A stretch of DNA of 32,959 nt from Legionella drancourtii LLAP12. GTDB taxonomy: Bacteria > Pseudomonadota > Gammaproteobacteria > Legionellales > Legionellaceae. The position numbers were made by a program, and so were the translations under genes. Shown in pieces: positions 14,948-22,458 of the stretch. The notes under the pieces are model-generated. The model ran no database searches. It saw nothing but the letters and a program-made list of their open reading frames with translations, and was not told the DNA's origin. The stretch spans positions 71,697 through 104,655 of the forward strand of contig NZ_JH413832.1 in the NCBI RefSeq assembly GCF_000162755.2, in the 5' to 3' direction. Every line of letters begins with the position of its first letter. Positions within the stretch are counted from its first letter, which is position 1.

Positions 14948-16951
14948 TTATTTCACGATACCAAAAGACTCCACCTGAATAGTGATGGGAATTTCACTCA
15001 TAGCCAGCACCGTCAGGTGAGGAATCACTCTTTGTGTTAATTGTTTTATGTGTCTTCTTAGCATGGGTGAACACAGCAAAATAGGGCGCTTACGTTCGCC
15101 TAACATTTGTTCGACCTGATTTGCCAAGGATGTAATTAAGTTTTCTGTGACCTTGGGTTCCAGTGCTAAATAATCTTTAGCGCTAATACTTTGGTTTAGC
15201 TTTTGTTCCAGCGATGCTTCTAGCGTGAGTACATATAAATTGTTTTGATTGCCTAATAGTTTTTGGCAAATAGGCATCGCTAAGCCTGCTCTGACCAGTT
15301 CGGTAAGCTGAACAGGATCTGGCATTTGTTTGGCATGTTCCAGTAATAACTCCATAATTTGTTGCAAATGGCGGATGGAAACCTTTTCTTGCAATAAGAT
15401 TTGCAGGATACGTTGAACATGACTTAAGGGCAGAAGCGCTGGGATTAGTTCTTCGCTTAGGGCTTTTATCCCGGGTTGAAGCAATAGTTTTTCTGTTTCT
15501 TCGCGAGTTAAGAGCTCAGCAACATGGGCATGAATGAGTTCATTAAGGTGAGTCGTTAATACAGTTATTGGTTCGCAAATCGTATAACCTGCATCAGTTG
15601 CTTCATGTTTATTCTGCGGCTCTATCCAGCAAGCAGGTAAACCATAACTGGGGTCACGTACTTCTAATCCAGTAATTAAGGCCTGGTCCTTATTTTTATT
15701 ACGCGCAGAAAAAATGGCCAATACCTTATCCATATGCAGTGGATTGGTACCGGAAGAATTGCCTTGTATGGCAATTTGGTACAAGGGGTAGTTTAGTTTT
15801 TTATCATTTTTTATTTTCACTTCCGGTAAAACAAAACCCAAATCAAAGGCAATGCGTTCGCGAATTTGCTGAACAACGCGGAGTATCTGTTCTTCATGGG
15901 CTAATAAGGTGGTATATAGTTCTTTATTTAGATTAATTTCAATGGGATGAATACGAATTTTATCGTATAAATTTTCTTCTTCGGCTTCGGCAATTTCTTC
16001 TTTATTTGCCTTCATGGCAAAAAAAGTAATTAAAACGAAGAGTCCTAAAATGAGCAGTACAGGGACAAGAGGAATCCCCTTTAAAAATAAAAGACAGCTT
16101 AGGCTCAAACAAACCAACATTAAGCTTTTGGGGTAGGCGCTAATTTGTTTGGCAACTTCTGAACCTAAATGGGCATCCGTTGCCGCTCGAGTGACGATGA
16201 TCCCGGTGGCCGTGGAAATAATTAAGGCGGGGATCTGGGTCACTAAACCATCGCCAACTGTAAGCAAGGTATAGGTCTGAATTGACTCGGATAAGCTAAA
16301 TCCTTTTTGCAATAAACCAATGGCAAAGCCACCGATGATGTCCACTAAGATGATGAGGATTCCGGCAATCGCATCGCCTTTAACAAATTTACTGGCGCCA
16401 TCCATGGCCCCATAAAAATTAGCTTCTTTTTCAATTTGTGCACGTCGGAATTTCGCTTCATCTTGCGAAATACTGCCCATATTCAAATCGGCATCAATAC
16501 TCATTTGTTTGCCGGGCATACTGTCTAAAGTAAAACGTGCCGCGACTTCCGCAACGCGTTGAGCCCCATTGGTTACTACGATAAATTGTACAATAATCAG
16601 GATTAAAAAGACCACTAAACCCATGACGTAATTGCCATGAATAACATAATGCCCCATGGCTTCAATTACTTTACCGGCATGGGCATCAGATAAAATTAGC
16701 CGCGTTGCTGAAATATTAAGTGCCAGCCGAAATAGGGTGGAAATTAGTAAGAGGGCAGGAAAGGTCGAAAAACTTAAGGGTTTATCGGTGTAAAAAGTTA
16801 ACAGTAAAATAGTTAATGCCCAGCTGAAATTAATGATCAGCAATAAATCCAAAAGTTCGGCCGGAATCGGTATAAATAAAATAAAGAGGATACTCGTGGC
16901 AAAAGCAATCATAATCATTTCGCTGCTGTTGCTGAAGAAGTTTGTTTTCAT
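14948..16951 (-). CDS. flhA: Export gate protein FlhA
   Basis: FlhA is the major export-gate component. Its membrane domain conducts protons and its cytoplasmic ring receives substrates from FliI, FliJ and chaperones. The 667-residue product has about eight hydrophobic segments in the first 320 residues and the FHIPEP-family signature around residues 131-160 (QRVAEVAARFTLDSMPGKQM, then SIDADLNMG), followed by EAKFRRAQIEKEANFYGAMD and GASKFVKGDAIAGI. The C-terminal domain is complete (QPGIKALSEELIPALLPLSH, IRHLQQIMELLLEHA). It overlaps flhB by 4 bp. The export gate therefore looks intact. Confidence 0.98.
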   Translation of the reverse strand: MKTNFFSNSSEMIMIAFATSILFILFIPIPAELLDLLLIINFSWALTILLLTFYTDKPLSFSTFPALLLISTLFRLALNISATRLILSDAHAGKVIEAMGHYVIHGNYVMGLVVFLILIIVQFIVVTNGAQRVAEVAARFTLDSMPGKQMSIDADLNMGSISQDEAKFRRAQIEKEANFYGAMDGASKFVKGDAIAGILIILVDIIGGFAIGLLQKGFSLSESIQTYTLLTVGDGLVTQIPALIISTATGIIVTRAATDAHLGSEVAKQISAYPKSLMLVCLSLSCLLFLKGIPLVPVLLILGLFVLITFFAMKANKEEIAEAEEENLYDKIRIHPIEINLNKELYTTLLAHEEQILRVVQQIRERIAFDLGFVLPEVKIKNDKKLNYPLYQIAIQGNSSGTNPLHMDKVLAIFSARNKNKDQALITGLEVRDPSYGLPACWIEPQNKHEATDAGYTICEPITVLTTHLNELIHAHVAELLTREETEKLLLQPGIKALSEELIPALLPLSHVQRILQILLQEKVSIRHLQQIMELLLEHAKQMPDPVQLTELVRAGLAMPICQKLLGNQNNLYVLTLEASLEQKLNQSISAKDYLALEPKVTENLITSLANQVEQMLGERKRPILLCSPMLRRHIKQLTQRVIPHLTVLAMSEIPITIQVESFGIVK

Positions 16952-18003
16952 TGCTCCTTCCTCCGACGCGCATAAATTTCTTTGAAAATGGCAGCTGCAA
17001 AGGGATAGAGTTCTTTATTGATCCATTGATTGAGCTCAACAGAATGATAAAGCAGGCGGGCAAAGCTTTTATTCTCGATGATGGGAACGCCATGTTTTCT
17101 CGCCAATTCTTTCACTTGCGACACCATTTCACCTTGTGCTTTACAGACCACTTTAGGTGCGGGCATGCTGGTACGATCGTATTTTAAAGCGATGGCTAAA
17201 TGAGTGGGGTTGGTAATGATTACATCGGCTGTTTTAACTTGTTTTAATGAGGCTGTTTTTTGGCGTAATTGTTGTTGCAACTGTTTGATCTTCGATTTTA
17301 TTTTCGGATCGCCTTCTCGCTGTTTGTACTCATCTTTAACTTCTTGTTTGCTCATGCGTTGGTCTTTAGCAAATTTCCAACGCGTATAAAATTTATCAAG
17401 GACTGCCAGCAGTGAGAGTAAAAGGAGCAATTGAAAAATAAGGCTTAATAAAAAATGCATCATAAGGCCTGGATGCTGAGCGGTAGGTGTTAAGGCTAAT
17501 GGTAAAATATTGGTAAGTTGATGCTTGAATGCAAAAAATAAGAAAATAAACGTACTCATCAATTTCAGGGTACTTTTTGCCGCTTCAAAACAGGTTTTTA
17601 TGGAAAATAGTTTTTTAAATCCTTGCACGATATTTAAGCGCTTAAAATCAGGAACAAGTGGCGTAGTCGACCACACGATTCCCGATTGGGTCAAATTAGC
17701 AAGGATAATGGCCAGGACACCAGCTAAGGCAAAAGGAAGCCACTGATGGAGGAGTTGCATTAGGATAAATTGGTGTAAATGGTTGATGTTATCCAGACTA
17801 AATTGCATTTGTGCCGCAAGATAAAGAATATGGCGCAGCATTTCTTGAATTTCATGTAACTGCTTGGGCCATAGGGCGCTCATCATGCCTAACAGTACCA
17901 ACAATGAAATACAGGTTGTCAATTCAGCGCTTTTGCTAACTTGTCCTTTTTCTTTGGCTTTTTGTAATTTATAAGGCGTTGCCTTTTCTGTTTTTTCACT
18001 CAT
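16948..18003 (-). CDS. flhB: Export specificity switch protein FlhB
   Basis: FlhB is an export-gate protein whose self-cleavage at NPTH allows the switch from hook to late substrates. The 351-residue product starts MSEKTEKATPYKLQKAKEKG, the classic FlhB beginning. The ATG at 18003 is chosen because it fits this motif and overlaps the fliR stop as ATGA; a start 30 bases upstream adds an unrelated leader. Four membrane segments lie between about 30 and 205, followed by DEYKQREGDPKIKSKIKQ, and the intact cleavage motif NPTH at residues 265-268. The switch therefore appears functional, together with the fliK-like gene. Confidence 0.97.
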   Translation of the reverse strand: MSEKTEKATPYKLQKAKEKGQVSKSAELTTCISLLVLLGMMSALWPKQLHEIQEMLRHILYLAAQMQFSLDNINHLHQFILMQLLHQWLPFALAGVLAIILANLTQSGIVWSTTPLVPDFKRLNIVQGFKKLFSIKTCFEAAKSTLKLMSTFIFLFFAFKHQLTNILPLALTPTAQHPGLMMHFLLSLIFQLLLLLSLLAVLDKFYTRWKFAKDQRMSKQEVKDEYKQREGDPKIKSKIKQLQQQLRQKTASLKQVKTADVIITNPTHLAIALKYDRTSMPAPKVVCKAQGEMVSQVKELARKHGVPIIENKSFARLLYHSVELNQWINKELYPFAAAIFKEIYARRRKEQ

Positions 18004-18749
18004 GACATAATTTCCTGCCAAGTGTGAAAACATTGTGAAAATACGGTAGTGGTTAGAGGATTGATGTAATTTAACATCATGAATAATAAAAATAAACCGA
18101 ACAGTATTTTTATGGGTAAGGTAAGAAAGTAGGTGCTGACTTGTGGCATATTACGGGTAATCAGGGCGCCACATAAATCGAGAGCAAGCAGGGCAATGAT
18201 GATGGGGCTTGCGATCATAAAGGCCATGCTAAACATAAAGCTAAATTGCTTAATTACCGGTGTGAAACCCGCGAATAAGCTTAAGGTTCCCGGTGGAATA
18301 ATGATAAAAGAATAAGCCAGGCCTTTAAATAACCACTGATGCCCATCCAAACTAAAAAAGAATAAGACCGCCAGCATGGATAATAAATGACTGGTTAATG
18401 GTTCCTGGCTGTGTTCACTGGGATTAAAAACGGCGGTAGCATTGTATCCTGTTTCACTATCAATGAGTTGTCCTGCTATTTGAAATATGGCAAAGGCGGC
18501 ATACAGGCTAGTAGCTAAAATTAAGCCATTAGCAAATTCGGCAAGACCACCAAAGAGAATGGCATTATTGCTTAGCTCTGATTTTTGCGGGACGTAGTTA
18601 GCCAGCAGCATGCTCAAGGTGAAAATAAGGATTAGGCGTGCATGAATCGGCAGCTGACGTATTGCTTGAATGGGGGTGAACAGGAGTACAGTGCCTAAGC
18701 GAATTGTGATGAAAAATAAGCTAGTCAGCCAGGGCAGGGAGATGGTCAT
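18000..18749 (-). CDS. fliR: Export apparatus protein FliR
   Basis: FliR is an inner-membrane subunit of the FliPQR core channel. The 249-residue product is very hydrophobic with about six membrane segments and family features: an N-terminal FFITIRLGTVLLFTPI segment, an IPIHAR-like LPIHARLILIFTLSMLLANY stretch, and an FQIAGQLIDSETGYN(A)T region equivalent to the conserved GxxIDxQxGF motif. The C-terminal LPIKILFGLFLLFMML helix is also typical. It overlaps fliQ and flhB by 4 bp each. Order fliQ-fliR-flhB-flhA is conserved in many flagellar and injectisome loci. Confidence 0.96.
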   Translation of the reverse strand: MTISLPWLTSLFFITIRLGTVLLFTPIQAIRQLPIHARLILIFTLSMLLANYVPQKSELSNNAILFGGLAEFANGLILATSLYAAFAIFQIAGQLIDSETGYNATAVFNPSEHSQEPLTSHLLSMLAVLFFFSLDGHQWLFKGLAYSFIIIPPGTLSLFAGFTPVIKQFSFMFSMAFMIASPIIIALLALDLCGALITRNMPQVSTYFLTLPIKILFGLFLLFMMLNYINPLTTTVFSQCFHTWQEIMS

Positions 18750-19021
18750 GGTTTTATCGCCCCAGGAATGCTTACAAAGATATGTTGCGCAAACTCAACC
18801 AATGAATGCAACATCCAGCTCCCACAAAGCATGAGCATCAGTACTACGGCCAAAATTTTGGGGACAAAACTTAAACTAGAATCTTGGATTTGCGTGACAA
18901 CTTGAAGTATTGAGATAAGCAAACCACTAATTAGGGCGACTAGAACGACAGGGGCGGCAATCAATAAGGCATGCCACAGTAATTGTTTGCTTAAATAGAT
19001 AGCTAAATCGTTAGACATCAT
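18746..19021 (-). CDS. fliQ: Export apparatus protein FliQ, first gene of the operon
   Basis: FliQ is the small two-helix subunit of the export channel. The 91-residue product has both helices and the central motif: LLIAAPVVLVALISGLLISI, then LQVVTQIQDSSLSFVPKIL. Length is standard (E. coli 89). Two consecutive ATGs (19021, 19018) follow a GGAAAGGG Shine-Dalgarno. The second has the better spacing, so the true protein may begin MSND. It is the first gene of the 24-gene block, with a long AT-rich leader upstream. Confidence 0.96.
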   Translation of the reverse strand: MMSNDLAIYLSKQLLWHALLIAAPVVLVALISGLLISILQVVTQIQDSSLSFVPKILAVVLMLMLCGSWMLHSLVEFAQHIFVSIPGAIKP

Positions 19022-19056
19022 CCCTTTCCATTAGTGCTAACTTGCAGTAATCCTTC

Positions 19057-19080
19057 TTGCATCAACAAAAACCAATGCAA
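19057..19080. promoter_or_regulatory. TTGCAT/ATGCAA inverted repeat upstream of fliQ
   Basis: TTGCAT at 19057-19062 and ATGCAA at 19075-19080 form a perfect 6-bp inverted repeat with a 12-base spacer, 36 bases upstream of the fliQ start. If the promoter at 19104-19133 is right, it lies in the untranslated leader and could be a short hairpin or an operator. No regulator is identified. Confidence 0.3.
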
Positions 19081-19103
19081 GCTTACATTTTATCCATAGG
19101 TAC

Positions 19104-19133
19104 TATATATGAAACACGGGAGGATTAAATCAA
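19104..19133 (-). promoter_or_regulatory. Candidate sigma70-type promoter for the fliQ-fliP operon
   Basis: On the minus strand, TTGATT (19133-19128) and TATATA (19109-19104) are spaced by 18 bases, and transcription would begin about 75 bases before fliQ. I found no convincing sigma54 (GG-N10-GC) or sigma28 match, although those are the usual flagellar promoters. The same AT-rich stretch could also serve as a plus-strand promoter (TTACAT and TATATG, 17 bases apart). Confidence 0.3.
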
Positions 19134-19257
19134 ACTTAAGCGAGCAAAACAAGTCTATTGATTTAAAAAAATGAAAAAATTTTGCAGTATATGTAGATGT
19201 AATATTGGGATGATATATGCCATTTAGCATCCTTTTTCTAAAACATGCTATCAATAA

Positions 19258-19410
19258 GTCAGACCGGGAGACGGTTCTGGTTTTAACGCGATAGTGTGCG
19301 ATCTGCGGTTTTCACTTCCTCAAGGTGGCTAACCACCGTGCCTACCCGGTCGCAGTGGCCGGCAGAATTAATGCAAAATCGACACCGAGACTAGAAGAGT
19401 CAGAAAAAAA
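19258..19410. other. GC-rich hairpin-rich island, candidate structured RNA
   Basis: Within the 577-base gap between fliQ and tRNA-Ala, this block is visibly richer in GC than its AT-rich flanks and codes for no protein of meaningful length. It can form a long-range stem GACCGGG (19262-19268) with CCCGGTC (19345-19351). This encloses a hairpin CAC (19313) ... GGTGG-CTAA-CCACC (19324-19337) ... GTG (19338), and is followed by GACT-AGAAG-AGTC (19389-19401) and a run of seven A. It matches no RNA family I recognise (not 6S, 4.5S, tmRNA or RNase P). Strand is undetermined. Confidence 0.35.
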
Positions 19411-19555
19411 CACGCGAAGCATTGATTTGTTTTCAATTTAAAATTGGCTAAAGTCCAATCCACAGTTTCATTGACACTTAATAAGTGCATAAATGCAATA
19501 AATTTTACAAGGATATATAAAATTTAACATAGGCGCTAAAAAAATAAAAAACTGC

Positions 19556-19584
19556 TTGACAGAGGCAGGGCTGGTCATTACAAT
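19556..19584 (+). promoter_or_regulatory. Strong sigma70 promoter of the tRNA cluster
   Basis: A perfect -35 TTGACA (19556-19561) is followed by a 17-base spacer and TACAAT (19579-19584), with a GC-rich discriminator (GCGAGCC) just before the tRNA-Ala gene at 19599. This is the architecture of stable-RNA promoters under growth-rate and stringent control. It probably drives all three tRNAs. Confidence 0.85.
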
Positions 19585-19598
19585 GCGAGCCTTATTTA

Positions 19599-19674
<76 letters not shown>

Positions 19675-19712
19675 TCAACATCGTTGCATGTTGATGGGTA
19701 AAAACGTCTAGG

Positions 19713-19788
19713 GTCCCCATCGTCTAGTGGCCTAGGACACTGCCCTTTCACGGCGGTAACAGGGGTTCGAACCCCCTTGGGGACGCCA
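19713..19788 (+). tRNA. tRNA-Glu (TTC), copy 1
   Basis: A 76-base gene with encoded CCA. The acceptor arms GTCCCCA and TGGGGAC pair fully. The anticodon loop CTTTCAC gives TTC and the T-arm is GGGGGTTCGAACCCCC-like. It follows tRNA-Ala by 38 bases and has no separate promoter that I can see. Confidence 0.97.
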
Positions 19789-19848
19789 TTTTTGGTGTTT
19801 GAAGTAGTAAAGAATAAGTAGTACAATGTAGTAAGATAAAACATCTAG

Positions 19849-19924
19849 GTCCCCATCGTCTAGCGGCCTAGGACACTGCCCTTTCACGGCGGTAACAGGG
19901 GTTCGAACCCCCTTGGGGACGCCA
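19849..19924 (+). tRNA. tRNA-Glu (TTC), copy 2
   Basis: Nearly identical to copy 1: the D-arm reads CTAGCGG instead of CTAGTGG and the rest matches. Short flanks are also duplicated (AAAAC-TCTAGG before, ATTTTTGG after), which points to a tandem duplication of the gene with its immediate surroundings. Confidence 0.97.
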
Positions 19925-20003
19925 TTTTTGGCTTAATGAGCTCACTTCTATACGCACCATTTCATAGTAAATCTTGGGTAATTCTTAATTCTAATCAATC
20001 AAA

Positions 20004-20028
20004 CTTAATAAAGCTTTATCTTATTAAG
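20004..20028. terminator. AT-rich perfect hairpin downstream of tRNA-Glu
   Basis: CTTAATAA (20004-20011) and TTATTAAG (20021-20028) form an 8-bp perfect stem with a 9-base loop, about 80 bases after the last tRNA. No T-run follows on the plus strand, so it is at best a weak terminator or RNA processing signal. Confidence 0.25.
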
Positions 20029-20257
20029 CACAGACGCGTTTTATCCTTCTTATATTGGGGATGCCAAATCATTAGAAAAAAAAATTGACACCCCTGTCGA
20101 TTGGACTCTAATTCACTCCGAGGATGAAAATGCCCATTATGAACAAAAAAACGGGGCGATCCTTCAGGTCAACGACCCAACCTACTTATCGTTAAATACT
20201 GTCTTTATAAGTTTGATTCGGGATAAAACAACGTTATTTATAAGCGTTCAAAAATAG
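20012..20257 (+). pseudogene. Possible gene remnant between tRNA-Glu and dgt
   Basis: A plus-strand frame stays open for 81 codons to a TAG, with protein-like composition (for example KKIDTPVDWTLIHSEDENAH, then QVNDPTYLSLNTVFISLIRD), but it has no in-frame ATG, GTG or TTG start near its beginning. Its end overlaps the last 20 bases of dgt on the other strand. It could be the decayed 3' end of a gene cut off by rearrangement at the tRNA cluster. I do not recognise the family, and chance remains possible in this 313-base gap. Confidence 0.3.
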
Positions 20258-21563
20258 TTCGCGTATTAAAGCCAAACAAACGCTCATGCATGCGATAAGC
20301 ATATTCATCCGTCATATTCGCCAAATAATCACAAACGACGCGATACGCTGCTGTCTCATCTTCAGCTTGTTTGAATAAAATGCGGTTTTTATTATCTAAG
20401 AGACTGCCTGGATTGGAACTAATGGCATCAAATAAGCGCAATACCACAGTTTGCCCACCATACTCAAAAGTACGTGCTTCTTGTGAATCAATGACATTAT
20501 GATAAATACACTGCATTAAATAATGCAAAAGAGCAGCGGCTTCAGGAATTAAGGTGAGGTTGAATTTAAATAAATTATTTTCAAACGCTTCATTAGTTAC
20601 CATTATTTGTGTTGAGGTAATAAAATAATTAACCATTTCCCCAATAGTTTGTTTTCTTAAATAGGGGTCTTGAGAAAATAATGAGTCTATTATGCGATCC
20701 TGATGAATTGCCAACACCGTATCACCTAATAATTGCCTAAATTCCGGAGTATCTAAATGAGACTGGTTAATAAGGCGTAAGTGAATGGCATCTTCTAAGT
20801 CATGAACACCATAAGCTATGTCATCTGCAGTATCCATGATCGAGCAATCAAAACTATGATAGGCCGCTTTTCCTGCTTTTGTATTTTGCGGCATTTGCGC
20901 CAATGATTGAAATAACTCTCTGTCTTGAGTTGAAAAGGGAGATAATAACCAATCCACCTCGGGTTGTTCGCAATCAAAATAAGCTTTAGGTGGCAGCCAA
21001 TCATTAACTTTGATGGTTTTATGAATGGATTCGTGAACAGGCGGTTGTTTGGGGGCGAGTACACTCGAACGTTTTACTGGGTATTTTAATACACCAAGTA
21101 GAGCTCGCCGAGTTAAATCCAAGCCAAACGCGCCATAACTGCTTTCGACTTTGGTCAATAAGCGTAGCGTTTGTCCATTTCCTTCAAAACCACCATAATG
21201 ACGCATCATGTAATTCAATGCCACTTCTCCACCATGGCCAAAAGGGGGGTGACCTATATCGTGGAGTAAGCAAATAACTGAAATTAAATCATCATTAGGT
21301 AATAACCCGGTTAAGATTGTATGTTGCTCTTGATTAATCATCAGATTACGAACTATGCTGCGTCCTATTGAATCAACTTCCAGCGAGTGAGTAAGACGAG
21401 TTCGGTGAAAATCACCTTCGTCGGTGCCTAATATTTGGGTCTTTCTTTGTAATCGGCGAAAAGAAGGGCAATGAATAACCCGAGTCCGATCTCGCTCATA
21501 AGGATCGCGATGATCTTGAGTCCCTCGTTGATTGGTTTGCCCTGAGCGTCGGTGAGTCCACAT
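20238..21563 (-). CDS. dgt: dGTPase-family HD-domain triphosphohydrolase
   Basis: The enzyme hydrolyses dGTP (or dNTPs) to the deoxynucleoside and triphosphate, affecting nucleotide pools and mutation rate. The 441-residue cytoplasmic protein has the N-terminal YERDRTRVIHCPSFRRLQRK signature and the HD metal-binding set: RLTHS (His59), CLLHDIGHPPFGHGGEVALN (His101-Asp102), and DTADDIAYGVHDLEDA. The catalytic site looks complete. The size fits the shorter dGTPase class rather than E. coli Dgt (505). It is transcribed alone, divergent from the SPOR lipoprotein gene with 135 bases between them. Confidence 0.94.
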   Translation of the reverse strand: MWTHRRSGQTNQRGTQDHRDPYERDRTRVIHCPSFRRLQRKTQILGTDEGDFHRTRLTHSLEVDSIGRSIVRNLMINQEQHTILTGLLPNDDLISVICLLHDIGHPPFGHGGEVALNYMMRHYGGFEGNGQTLRLLTKVESSYGAFGLDLTRRALLGVLKYPVKRSSVLAPKQPPVHESIHKTIKVNDWLPPKAYFDCEQPEVDWLLSPFSTQDRELFQSLAQMPQNTKAGKAAYHSFDCSIMDTADDIAYGVHDLEDAIHLRLINQSHLDTPEFRQLLGDTVLAIHQDRIIDSLFSQDPYLRKQTIGEMVNYFITSTQIMVTNEAFENNLFKFNLTLIPEAAALLHYLMQCIYHNVIDSQEARTFEYGGQTVVLRLFDAISSNPGSLLDNKNRILFKQAEDETAAYRVVCDYLANMTDEYAYRMHERLFGFNTRTIFERL

Positions 21564-21698
21564 AAAATTTTGCCATAAACATAATAAAAAGAGTAACTGT
21601 AAGCCATACTTTATGCTTAAACAACATAAACCGCTAAAGTTTTTTTGAATTTAGTAGATAACTGTAAATAAGAACAGTTATAACTCAGGGGAATAATA

Positions 21699-22244
21699 AT
21701 GAATAATAATATTAAATTCGCCGTAGTCGGACTCTGTGCTTTAGGCCTGTCTTCCTGTGCCATGATGGATGACAGTACGGGTACTAGTTTGAATTACCCT
21801 GCTTATGCTTCTTACTATGATAGCCAAGCTTACATGCGTAATACTTATAATATGCCAAATTATAATTATAATTACAAATATTATGAGAGTACGCGACCAA
21901 AGCAGGACGTTGTTGTACCGGACTCTTATCATGTCGGCGACATGAGGCCACCTGTTTCATTCCAAGATCGCGATCAAACCTGGGTAAGCAGCCAAAATCC
22001 TCAAGGTTATACGATTGAGTTAGCAGAAGGGGACAAGGCTTCAAAAGTAGCGCAAACACTTTATAAAACCCCTAAAAAAGATCGCATGGCTCAAGTGAAG
22101 GTACAACGTGATGGTAAAGATTATTATCGTGGTGTTTATGGTACATTCAACAGCGCAGCTGATGCACAAAAAGCTTTGAATGCTTTGCCTCCCGAGATTA
22201 AAAGCAGTGCTACGGTGAGAAATTGGAGTAGTGTTCAGCAGTAA
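21699..22244 (+). CDS. SPOR-domain lipoprotein
   Basis: The 181-residue product has a lipoprotein signal peptide ending in the lipobox LSSC (Cys20), then an Asn/Tyr-rich linker (NMPNYNYNYKYYES, around residues 52-65). A C-terminal SPOR-like domain spans about residues 100-178 (GYTIELAEGDKASKVAQTLY, RDGKDYYRGVYGTFNSAADA). SPOR domains bind peptidoglycan stripped of stem peptides at division septa. The protein is therefore probably a membrane-anchored cell-envelope or division factor. A strong AGGGGA ribosome site precedes the ATG. It is monocistronic. The domain call rests on the Y-x-x-x-G-x-F and AQKALNAL patterns. Confidence 0.8.
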   Translation: MNNNIKFAVVGLCALGLSSCAMMDDSTGTSLNYPAYASYYDSQAYMRNTYNMPNYNYNYKYYESTRPKQDVVVPDSYHVGDMRPPVSFQDRDQTWVSSQNPQGYTIELAEGDKASKVAQTLYKTPKKDRMAQVKVQRDGKDYYRGVYGTFNSAADAQKALNALPPEIKSSATVRNWSSVQQ

Positions 22245-22270
22245 TTGGGGAAGGAGCATCGCTAGAGTTA

Positions 22271-22314
22271 GGCTATGCTAAAGTTCATAGCCGTCAGGTT
22301 AAGGAATTTAACCT
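22271..22314. terminator. Two consecutive perfect hairpins after the SPOR gene
   Basis: GGCTATG (22271-22277) pairs with CATAGCC (22286-22292) across 8 bases. Four bases on, AGGTTAA (22296-22302) pairs with TTAACCT (22308-22314) across 5 bases. They lie 27 bases after the SPOR gene stop and just before a family A repeat. No T-tract follows, so the role (RNA 3'-end protection, or termination in either direction) is uncertain. Confidence 0.4.
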
Positions 22315-22326
22315 TGTCTATCCTCG

Positions 22327-22416
22327 ATCCGTTCGGGCTAAGGAAGCGCTTCAGCGCTGTCTTGAATCCTTGCCAGTCTTGGCGCAAGGATCCGAGATGG
22401 TATAAATGTGAACGGG
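22327..22416 (+). repeat. Palindromic repeat (family A), intergenic copy
   Basis: This copy shares CGTTCGG (22330), AGCGCTGTCT (22353), GTCTTGGCGC (22376) and GGTATAAATG (22399) with the copy inside fliO, all at the same 23-base steps, so the two align without gaps for about 80 bases. The right end is shortened relative to the fliO copy. It lies between the convergent SPOR gene and gspM. Confidence 0.8.
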
Positions 22417-22458
22417 TTGGGAGAGGAGCAAAGAGCTTTTTTTCTTAATATTTCAGTA

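Noticed and set aside
1055-19021. Classical non-flagellar injectisome
   Set aside because: Rod, hook, P-ring and L-ring genes are present and there is no secretin or needle gene, so the machine is of flagellar origin.
19060-19080. Sigma54-type promoter before fliQ
   Set aside because: The minus strand has GG and GC elements near here but spaced by 11 rather than 10 bases, and the flanking consensus is poor.
22327-22416. CRISPR array
   Set aside because: The repeats are two distant dispersed copies with no regular spacers and no cas genes.
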